Assembly (NCBI GenBank): GCA_019239965.1
Contig: JAFAZC010000190.1
Span: 1-64,000, forward strand
Source: Kutzneria sp.
GTDB taxonomy: Bacteria > Actinomycetota > Actinomycetes > Mycobacteriales > Pseudonocardiaceae
Length of the DNA stretch: 64,000 nucleotides
Direction: 5' to 3'
The notes under the pieces were generated by a model. That model was given only the letters and a program-made list of their open reading frames with translations. It made no database searches and was not told where the DNA came from. A program made the translations under genes and the position numbers. Positions 33,483 to 40,512 of the stretch are shown here, piece by piece; the first letter of the stretch is position 1; the number at the start of each line of letters is the position of its first letter.

Positions 33483-36400
33483 GGAGTGAGGCGTCGGTGA
33501 GCACATCGAAGATCGAGGACGTCCTCCCGCTGACACCGTTGCAGCAGGGCATGCTGTTTCACTCCGAGCTCAGCCAGGGCGAGGAGGACGTCTACACCGT
33601 GCAGCTCGAGGTGGTGCTGGACGGCCCGCTGCGCGCTGAGGATCTGTGGGCGGCTGCGGCCGCGCTGCTGGAGCGCCACACCACGCTGCGCGTCGCGTTC
33701 CGCCGCCGCCGCAACGGCGACCCGGTGCAGGTCGTGATGAGTGAGGTGCGCTTGCCCCGCCGCGAGGTCGACCTGTCCGACCGGCCGGGGGACGCGGCGG
33801 AGGTGGCCGCCGCCGACCGCGCGGAACCGTTCGACCTCACGCGACCTCCGGCGCTCCGGCTCACCCTGCTGCGCCTGGGCCAGGAACGGCACACGCTGCT
33901 CGTGACGAGCCACCACATCCTGCTCGACGGCTGGTCGATGCCGCTGCTCGTGCGGGAGCTGACCGCACTGCACGCGGTGTACGCCGACGGCGGAGCGCCC
34001 TCGGCCGCGGACGCCGTGCGCCGCGCCGGGCTGCCCCCGGTCACACCGTACCGGGACTACCTGCGCTGGCTCGGGTCGCTCGACGATGATGCCGCGGCCA
34101 CCCTGTGGACCGAGGAGCTGGCCGGGCTCGACGAGCCGACATACCTGGTCCCGATCGAGCACGGGCAGCCGCGACCTGTGCACCTGCGCACCACGCTGCC
34201 GTTCGGCGCCCGCCTGAAAGCCACCGCCCGCGAGCACGGCCTCACCGTCAACACCGTGCTCCAGGTGGCGTGGGCGGTCGTGCTCGGCCGCCTCACCCGC
34301 CGTGACGACGTGGCGTTCGGCGCCACCGTGTCCGTGCGTCCGCCGGAGCTGGCCGGGGCCGACCGGATGCTGGGACTGTTCATCAACACCCTGCCGGTAC
34401 GGGTACGGCTGCGCGAGGACGCGTCATTGCTGGACACCGCCATCGCTTTGCAGCGACGGTGGGTAGTGTTGCGTGAGCACGGCCACTTCGGCCTGTCCGA
34501 GCTGCGGCGGGTCACCGGCGTTGGCGAGGTGTTCGACACGCTGGTGGTGTTCCAGAACTTCCCGACCGCGGGCGACGGTGACCAGTCGACCGGGGACGTG
34601 AAGGTCATCGACGTCACCGGTCACGACGCGACGCACTACCCGGTCAGCCTTGTCGTCGACGCGTCCGACGAGATCACACTGCAGCTCACCCGGCGGGACG
34701 GAGCCATCGTCCCTGGCGGACCGGACGAGCTGCTGGCCAGGGTGAGCCGGGTGCTGGAGGCGTTCGCCGACGATCCGCGCCGCACGCTGGGCGGTCTTGA
34801 CCTGCTCTCGCCCGCCGAGCGCGACCTGCTGCTCGGCGAGTGGATCCACACCGGCCTCGGCCGCTCCCCGGTCGCGCCCGGCAGCCTGCCACCGATCGGA
34901 CGCCCGATCCCGAACGCACGCGCCTACGTGCTCGGCCCAGGCCTGCACCTCATGCCGCCCGGCGTGACGGGGGAGGTCTACCTGGCCGGTGTCGGGATCG
35001 CCCGCGGCTACCTCGGCCAGCCCGCGCTGACCGCGGAGCGGTTCCTGCCCGACCCGTTCGGCGAGCCGGGCAGCCGCATGTACCGCACCGGCGACCTCGG
35101 GCGCTGGCGCGGGGACGGGCAGATCGAGTACCTGGGTCGGGTCGACCACCAGGTAAAGATCAACGGGTTCCGTGTCGAGCCCGCCGAAGTGGAGGCGCAG
35201 TTGATCGCCCGGGCCGACGTGCGCCGTGCTGTCGTCGTGGTGCGCGAGGACGTCCCTGGGGTGCGGAGCCTGGTCGCCTACGTCGTCGCCGCACCGGGAG
35301 CACGGGCGTCGACCGCGGACTTGCTTGCCGGCCTGCGCGAACGGCTGCCGAACTATCTGGTGCCGGATGCTGTCGTGTGGCTGGACACCATTCCGACCAA
35401 CGCCCATGACAAGGTGGACCGCGCGGCATTGCCGGCACCGGAACACCAGCGGCGGGCTCCGACGGCCGGGCCGCGCACCGACGCGGAACGGAGAGTTCTC
35501 GCGCTGGTGAGCGAGATTCTCGGCCGCGCCGACGTGGCAGTGGAGGACAACCTGTTCGCGCTGGGCTGCGACTCGCTCGCGGCGGCTCGGCTGGTCAGCC
35601 GCATTCGGACGGACACCGGCCACACAGTCGGGGTCCGCACGCTGTACGCCACCCCGACGGTGGCTGGGCTGGCGGCGGCGCTGGACGGCGCCGGCTCGGG
35701 CGCGCGGGCGCCCTCCGGGCTCGAGGTCCTCCTTCCGCTGGCCAGCGGGGGCGAGGGGCCGCCGGTGTTCTGCGTCCATCCCGGCAGCGGCCTGGGATGG
35801 GCCTACGCCGCGCTGACCCGCTGGGTGGACGACCGGCCCGTGTACGCGCTGCAGGCAAGGAGCCTGACCCAGCCGGACGAGGCGGCCACTTCGGTGGACG
35901 CGATGGCCGGCCACTACCTCGACGTGGTGCGCGAGATCCAGCCGGACGGCCCGTACCACCTGGTCGGATGGTCGTTCGGCGGAGTCGTGGCACACGCGAT
36001 GGCCGCCCGCCTCGCGACGGAGAACCGGTCGGTACGCCTGCTCGCGGTGCTCGACTCGTTCCCGATCCGGCGGTGGACGACGCTGAGCGACGACGACATC
36101 CGTCGCGGCGCGCTGGACGGACTCGGCCTGCCCGCGGACGCGGTGGCGGACGGTGACCTCACCGTCGAACTCGTGGTCGCGGCGGCACGCCGGATCGGGA
36201 ACGTCCTCGCCGACCTGGACCACGCAACCGTTTCCGCGCTGATCCGCACCGCCGTCCACCACGTGCACCTGATGGATGCCCATCGGGCGCCGCACGTCTC
36301 CGGTGATCTGCTGGCGTTCGAGGCCACCGTGCGGACCTCGCCGCTGCCGGACCTCTCGGCGGAGTGGGCGCCACTGGTCGGCGGCACGGTCGACGTGCGC

Positions 36401-36487
36401 CAGGTGGCCGTGCGGCACGAGGACATGCTTGGTCCGGAAGCGCTGGCGGTGATCGGTCCGGAGCTGCGGCGACGCCTGCGAGGCTGA
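33479..36487 (+). CDS. NRPS: C-(A6-A10 half of A)-PCP-TE, terminal module
   Basis: A 1002-aa terminal synthetase. The condensation domain (1-450) begins LPLTPLQQGMLFHSEL, has HHILLDG near 145 and resembles the type following an epimerase. Residues about 470-650 hold only the back of an A domain: GRPIPNARAYVL, A6 VYLAGVGIARGYL, A7 YRTGDL, A8 GRVDHQVKINGFRVEP, A9 LPNYLVP and A10 with the catalytic-type lysine in HDKVDR. The roughly 270 residues containing A1-A5 are absent and are encoded at 31840. The carrier has an unusual LGCDS (Ser about 699). The type I thioesterase has GWSFGG (Ser about 832) and RHEDM, and would release the peptide. GTG 33479 gives the same 4-bp overlap as its neighbours; GTG 33497 behind GAGGAG is the alternative. 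Confidence 0.93.
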   Translation: MRSEASVSTSKIEDVLPLTPLQQGMLFHSELSQGEEDVYTVQLEVVLDGPLRAEDLWAAAAALLERHTTLRVAFRRRRNGDPVQVVMSEVRLPRREVDLSDRPGDAAEVAAADRAEPFDLTRPPALRLTLLRLGQERHTLLVTSHHILLDGWSMPLLVRELTALHAVYADGGAPSAADAVRRAGLPPVTPYRDYLRWLGSLDDDAAATLWTEELAGLDEPTYLVPIEHGQPRPVHLRTTLPFGARLKATAREHGLTVNTVLQVAWAVVLGRLTRRDDVAFGATVSVRPPELAGADRMLGLFINTLPVRVRLREDASLLDTAIALQRRWVVLREHGHFGLSELRRVTGVGEVFDTLVVFQNFPTAGDGDQSTGDVKVIDVTGHDATHYPVSLVVDASDEITLQLTRRDGAIVPGGPDELLARVSRVLEAFADDPRRTLGGLDLLSPAERDLLLGEWIHTGLGRSPVAPGSLPPIGRPIPNARAYVLGPGLHLMPPGVTGEVYLAGVGIARGYLGQPALTAERFLPDPFGEPGSRMYRTGDLGRWRGDGQIEYLGRVDHQVKINGFRVEPAEVEAQLIARADVRRAVVVVREDVPGVRSLVAYVVAAPGARASTADLLAGLRERLPNYLVPDAVVWLDTIPTNAHDKVDRAALPAPEHQRRAPTAGPRTDAERRVLALVSEILGRADVAVEDNLFALGCDSLAAARLVSRIRTDTGHTVGVRTLYATPTVAGLAAALDGAGSGARAPSGLEVLLPLASGGEGPPVFCVHPGSGLGWAYAALTRWVDDRPVYALQARSLTQPDEAATSVDAMAGHYLDVVREIQPDGPYHLVGWSFGGVVAHAMAARLATENRSVRLLAVLDSFPIRRWTTLSDDDIRRGALDGLGLPADAVADGDLTVELVVAAARRIGNVLADLDHATVSALIRTAVHHVHLMDAHRAPHVSGDLLAFEATVRTSPLPDLSAEWAPLVGGTVDVRQVAVRHEDMLGPEALAVIGPELRRRLRG

Positions 36488-36520
36488 GCGTGCCGCGAGC
36501 CGATCGGCGCTGACTGCCGT

Positions 36521-38938
36521 TCAGGCGTCTCGGAGGCGGGCACCGTGCCGGTCGCGGAGCACGGTGAGGATCGATTGCCGTGCTGTCGCGATCTGTTCCG
36601 GGGTCAGCGTGCTGGTGCTGGGCCGCAGGGTCACTCGCATGGTCACCGCGCGGTGGTCTTCCGGGACCCAGGAGCCGCGGAACTCGCCAACGAACGTAAT
36701 GCTGTGGACGGTTCCGTCGGCCGCGCTGGCTGTGGCGTCCAGGTCTTGCCAGGGCACGGTGTCGGCCACGACGACGGTGAGATCGAAGTCGGCGTCAGGG
36801 AAATCCGGGACGGGCCGATAGCGGTTGTCCCTGCTGGTATGGGCGATCAGCAGATCGACGTCGAGTTCGAAGCAGGCGACGTGGGCTTGGATGTCGGCAA
36901 CGCGACGCGGCCTGTTGGCCAGCAGGCCCAGGGTGCCGACGCGGCGGTCATGGGCGACGAGGTCGAGGCGGGCGGATCGGTCCGCCCACGCGGCGGACTC
37001 GGTTGTGGTTTCGAATCGCAGGTCGGTGAGGTGGGCATGCTCACGGAGCATGTCCATGACCCCCTTGGCTCGCCGGAACGCTTCCTCTCCGTCGCCGCCG
37101 ACGATGGCACCGGCCAGCAGCCTGTGGTGCGGGGGCAGCTCCTCGAACCGGCCGTGGTGTCGCACGGGTGGCCCGACTGTGAAGGCGTAGCCAAGCTCGA
37201 ACAGGGAGAACGACGGGTAGAACCGCAGGTTCGCGGCGACCGCCTCGATGAGGTTCGGGATCAAGGAGGGCCGCAACGAGTTGCGGTCGGGGGCGGGCGC
37301 GCCGTCGAACAGGATGGTTTTCGCCTTGCTGTAACCGGTCGCCGTCAACAGGTCATCGGCGACCCAGGGGTAGGTGACGATCTCCCGCATGGCAGCACGC
37401 GCGGCCAGCTGCTCCCGCAGGACACGGTCCAGGGGCCGGTGGTTCAGGCTGCGGACCGGCTCGGCGGTCAGGTGGAGCCTGGCCGCGGGGATGTGGTCGT
37501 ATCCATGGATCCGGGCCACTTCCTCGACGATGTCGTGGGGAAGCGAAATGTCCCCTGTGGACCGCCATGCTGGTGCTGTGACGCGTAGGATGTCGCCGGC
37601 GAGGTCGACAGTGAACCCGAGCGATTCCAGAGTGGAACGCGTTTCGGCTATCTCAAGCCGCTGTCCGATGCGTGCGGCGAGGAACGCGTTGTCGACGTCG
37701 ATTGTTACCGGGACGGTCGACTCGACGCGTAGGTCCTGGCTTCCGGCGACCGCCGCGGTGGGCGCGATCTCGCGCAGCAGGCTGAGGAACATGCCCGCGG
37801 CCTGGTCGACTCGGTCGGTGTCCAGCCCCTTCTCGAACCTGGCCGACGCCTCGGTCCGCAGGCCGAGTTGCTGTGTCGTCCGACGGACCGGCTGCGGGCG
37901 GAAGGACGCCGTCTCCAGCACGAACCTCGTGCTAGAGGCCGTGACGCTGCTGTGGGCGCCGCCGATGACGCCCGCCACAGCCACCGGGCCGGCGCCGTCG
38001 GCGATCACCGGCGTCCGGGTGTCGAGTTCCACACTGGTCCCGCCGATGATGTCGACCTTGACGGCGGTGTCGGCGCGGGCCACCGTCAAGGGAAGAGAGA
38101 GCCTGTCCGCGTCGTAGACGTGGTTGGGCTGACCGACGGCGAACATCACATAGTTGCTGAGGTCTACACACAGGTTGCGGCTGTTCTCGCCGATGCGGGC
38201 AAGGCGGCTGCGCAGCCACAGGGGGGCCTCGCCGGGCTGGTCGAGGCTGAACGACAAGGCCGTGAAGCGCTGGCACACATCGGGGTCCACCGCACCGATG
38301 AGACCGTCCACGGTGTCCGACCACTCGGCGGTGTCCAGCGCCTTGAGGGGAAGGCCGTAGATGGCGGCGAGTTCCCTCGCGATGCCGTAGTGGCCCCACA
38401 GATCCGGGCGGTTGGTCAGGGACTTGTTGTCGATGTCCAGGACGAAGTCGTCCCAGCCCAGCGCCTCCGCCACCGGTTGCCCCGGCTTCGCGGACGCCGG
38501 ATCCAGATGGAGCACCTGGTCGCGTGTGTCCGGACACATCGCCTGGAGGCCGAGGTCCCTGGGGCTGCAGATCACGCCCTCGCTGGGGATGCCCAGCACC
38601 GTGGCGACGTTGACCTCACGGGCCACCCCACCCTCCGAGGGGGCAAGCCTCGCTCCTGGCTCGGCTACCGCCACCACCTGACCGACCCGCAGTCCAGAGG
38701 CGCGACTGGCCAGCGTGACGAGCGCGGGACGGCCGACGTCACACGCGACCCGAACCCCGTCCTTGACCGGCTCCACCTCCGCGATGCGCGCCACCACGAC
38801 GTTGGCGAGCGCGATGGAGGTGTCGACCCACTCCTCGACCTCCACGGTCTTGAGCGTCAACTCGTGCGCCAGGCTCTTGACGTCGATGTCGGAAGGCAGG
38901 TCCACATAGTCGCGGACCCATTCAAGGGAAACCTTCAC
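36521..38938 (-). CDS. pheT: phenylalanyl-tRNA synthetase beta chain, divergent type
   Basis: An 805-aa PheRS beta subunit: B1 region, B3/B4 editing domain (SLTNRPDLWGHYGIARELAA), B5 (WRSTGDISLPHDIVEEVARIHGY), catalytic-like B6/B7 (RPSLIPNLIEAVAANLRF) and the C-terminal anticodon-binding domain. It begins MKVSLEWVRDYVDLPS, unlike the MRVPVSWL-type N-terminus usual for actinobacterial PheT, so it looks like a second, foreign-type copy. It follows pheS by 9 bp and is convergent with the NRPS terminal gene, stopping 33 bp from it. Role: Phe-tRNA synthesis with a possibly drug-insensitive enzyme, as self-resistance or as a dedicated supplier of Phe-tRNA. Whether a housekeeping pair exists elsewhere cannot be seen. 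Confidence 0.9.
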   Translation of the reverse strand: MKVSLEWVRDYVDLPSDIDVKSLAHELTLKTVEVEEWVDTSIALANVVVARIAEVEPVKDGVRVACDVGRPALVTLASRASGLRVGQVVAVAEPGARLAPSEGGVAREVNVATVLGIPSEGVICSPRDLGLQAMCPDTRDQVLHLDPASAKPGQPVAEALGWDDFVLDIDNKSLTNRPDLWGHYGIARELAAIYGLPLKALDTAEWSDTVDGLIGAVDPDVCQRFTALSFSLDQPGEAPLWLRSRLARIGENSRNLCVDLSNYVMFAVGQPNHVYDADRLSLPLTVARADTAVKVDIIGGTSVELDTRTPVIADGAGPVAVAGVIGGAHSSVTASSTRFVLETASFRPQPVRRTTQQLGLRTEASARFEKGLDTDRVDQAAGMFLSLLREIAPTAAVAGSQDLRVESTVPVTIDVDNAFLAARIGQRLEIAETRSTLESLGFTVDLAGDILRVTAPAWRSTGDISLPHDIVEEVARIHGYDHIPAARLHLTAEPVRSLNHRPLDRVLREQLAARAAMREIVTYPWVADDLLTATGYSKAKTILFDGAPAPDRNSLRPSLIPNLIEAVAANLRFYPSFSLFELGYAFTVGPPVRHHGRFEELPPHHRLLAGAIVGGDGEEAFRRAKGVMDMLREHAHLTDLRFETTTESAAWADRSARLDLVAHDRRVGTLGLLANRPRRVADIQAHVACFELDVDLLIAHTSRDNRYRPVPDFPDADFDLTVVVADTVPWQDLDATASAADGTVHSITFVGEFRGSWVPEDHRAVTMRVTLRPSTSTLTPEQIATARQSILTVLRDRHGARLRDA

Positions 38939-38947
38939 CGCGGGCTC

Positions 38948-40048
38948 CTAGCTGAATTGGCCAAGGAAACGAAGGTCGGCGGAGTGCATGAGGCGGACGT
39001 CGTCAATGCCGTATCGCATCATGGCCAGCCGGTCGAGCCCGACGTTGACGTAGAAGCCGGTCCACTCGTCCGGGTCCAGGCCGCCCGCGTGAAGGACATT
39101 CGGGTGCGGGCTGCCGCCGGGCATGATCTCCAGCCATCCAACACCGTGACATGTTCGGCACCCCTGCCCGCCACACACCTGGCACTGCATGTCGATCTCG
39201 AACCCGGGCTCGACGAACGGGAAGAACCCAGTCCGCATGCGGGTTGGCACGTGTTTGCCGAAGACGGTGTCGAGAATGGTGCTGACCAGGAACTTTCCCA
39301 GGGTCAGCGGGACGTGCCTGTCGACGATGAGGACCTCGTACTGGAAGAAGGCGCGCTCGTGGCGGGCGTCGGTGCTCTCGTTGCGGTACACCCGACCCGG
39401 GTAGACGAATCGAAACGGAGGCTGGTTCTCCAGCATGAAACGGACGCTCGCACCGGTCAGGTGGGGCCGCAGGCACAGGCGTTCCGCGCCGGATTTTGCG
39501 TGGCTGGACGTCAACCAGTAGGTGTCCATGCTCTCGCGGGCAGGGTGTTCTGGTGGGAAGTTTAGGTTGTCGAATTCGAAGAGCTCCGAAGAGATCTCCG
39601 GTCCTTCGTAGATCTGGAAGTTCAACGCGGCGAAAGCGTCGTTCAGGTCGTACATGAGTTGTACCGTCGGATGCAGACCCCCAGTGGGGACTGGGATGCC
39701 CGGCAGTGTGACGTCCAGTGGGCGGGCCAGTACCGGCTCTGAGTCCAGCAGCTCCCGCTCTCGGCGGGTGAGGGCCTGTTCGACGTCGCGCTGTGCCGCC
39801 GCCACGGCCGCGCCGACCTGCTTGCGTTGCTCTCCGGGCAGCGACCCGATGGCGCGACGGACCTGGAGGAGCGTGCCCGATCGGCCGAGGACCTCCCGGC
39901 GCGCCGCGTCGAGCTCGTCCATGGTCCGCGCCGCAGCACAGGCCGCCAGGGACCGCTCACGGATCGACGCTATGTGTTCAAGCAGCTCAGCGCCCTCGTC
40001 CGTGCTGCCCATCTGTCCCCACATCTCTCTCGCGTGTCTGGTGTCCAT
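38948..40048 (-). CDS. pheS: phenylalanyl-tRNA synthetase alpha chain, divergent type
   Basis: A 366-aa PheRS alpha subunit. It has the coiled-coil N-terminus, motif 2 region (FVYPGRVYRNESTDARHERAFFQYE), the zinc-type cysteine cluster CQVCGGQGCRTCHGVGW and the C-terminal NVGLDRLAMMRYGIDDVRL. The ending resembles the ERIAMLKYGI form of non-actinobacterial PheS, not the ERTLMFRHG-like form of most actinobacteria. In the motif 3 area the usual GMG is VNVG, and the segment before it reads LEIMPGGSPHPNV where most have a GCGMV/GAGMV pattern. These lie around the Phe pocket and fit an altered inhibitor response. It is divergent from the ribonucleotide reductase operon. ATG 40048 is used; ATG 40012 is possible. 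Confidence 0.9.
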   Translation of the reverse strand: MDTRHAREMWGQMGSTDEGAELLEHIASIRERSLAACAAARTMDELDAARREVLGRSGTLLQVRRAIGSLPGEQRKQVGAAVAAAQRDVEQALTRRERELLDSEPVLARPLDVTLPGIPVPTGGLHPTVQLMYDLNDAFAALNFQIYEGPEISSELFEFDNLNFPPEHPARESMDTYWLTSSHAKSGAERLCLRPHLTGASVRFMLENQPPFRFVYPGRVYRNESTDARHERAFFQYEVLIVDRHVPLTLGKFLVSTILDTVFGKHVPTRMRTGFFPFVEPGFEIDMQCQVCGGQGCRTCHGVGWLEIMPGGSPHPNVLHAGGLDPDEWTGFYVNVGLDRLAMMRYGIDDVRLMHSADLRFLGQFS

Positions 40049-40155
40049 GCGGCCGAGTGCCGGTTGACGACCCTATCCGACGGGCTGACCGAGCCCGTCC
40101 ACGGCGTGGGCACGGCGGCCAACCTCGTGAGCACTACTCCACCCGAGCGACACGC

Positions 40156-40202
40156 CCACAACATGTGGGTACAAATTCGCTTCGAGTGTCCATGTATTGT
40201 GT
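40156..40202 (+). promoter_or_regulatory. tandem NrdR-box-like operators
   Basis: Two sites resemble the NrdR consensus acaCwAtATaTwGtgt: CCACAACATGTGGGTA at 40156-40171 and TGTCCATGTATTGTGT at 40187-40202. The second matches 11 of the last 13 consensus positions. Their start-to-start distance is 31 bp, three helical turns, as is typical of paired NrdR boxes. They precede the cobalamin riboswitch of the nrdAB operon. Control of RNR genes by the ATP-cone repressor NrdR is established in Streptomyces. Confidence 0.65.
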
Positions 40203-40204
40203 CC

Positions 40205-40390
40205 TGGTAGCTGGTTCGGCCGGTCATCCAGATCGGTCGTCGCAAGAGGGAACCCGGTGTGAGCCCGGGACTGCCCCGCAGCGGTGAACGGGAACGAAAG
40301 CCATCACCAAGCACTGGACCGCGAGGTCTGGGAAGCGATGGCCGGTAGGAGCCGACAGGCGTGCCCGTGAGTCCGAAGACCTGCCAGCGC
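40205..40390 (+). promoter_or_regulatory. cobalamin (B12) riboswitch
   Basis: The leader of the RNR operon contains the conserved cobalamin aptamer parts in order: AAGAGGGAACCCGGTG (P3 region, 40246-40261), GAGCCCGGGACTGCCCCGC, the B12-box-like GGGAAGCGATGGCC, and GTCCGAAGACCTGCC (40371-40385). When adenosylcobalamin is present, such switches shut off the class Ia RNR so that the B12-dependent class II enzyme is used, as shown for nrdABS of Streptomyces coelicolor. Exact ends are approximate. Confidence 0.92.
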
Positions 40391-40412
40391 CCCGCACGCG
40401 CCCGCGTGCGGG
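40391..40412 (+). terminator. hairpin of the riboswitch expression platform
   Basis: A near-perfect stem CCCGCACGCG (40391-40400) / CGCGTGCGGG (40403-40412) directly follows the aptamer. It lacks a U-tract, as is common in high-GC actinobacteria. It is about 100 nt before the nrdA start, so a role in transcription termination, not direct blocking of the ribosome site, is favoured. Confidence 0.6.
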
Positions 40413-40512
40413 TGTCCGCGGCCCCGAGGGAGGGCGAGAGGACAGGGCGGTCGTGCGTGCCCGTCGCTCCTCGCTGCTCTCCATGGCCACCGAGCTCGCG
40501 AGGAGAGAGCCT

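Noticed and set aside
34424-36418. 664-codon open frame on the minus strand inside the terminal NRPS gene
   Set aside because: High-GC shadow frame; the plus-strand protein has complete domain motifs and the antisense translation shows no homology or ribosome-binding site.
36488-36520. Bidirectional terminator between the last NRPS gene and pheT
   Set aside because: Only a short palindrome (GCCGATCGGC) is present in the 33-bp gap; not enough for a confident terminator.
36521-40048. Reading the PheST pair simply as the housekeeping PheRS
   Set aside because: Not excluded, but the divergent sequence type and the position touching the NRPS operon make a second copy more likely; it is kept as a testable alternative.
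40049-40155. T-box leader in front of pheS
   Set aside because: I looked for the conserved T-box AGGGTGG-type sequence and terminator on the minus strand upstream of pheS and did not find it.
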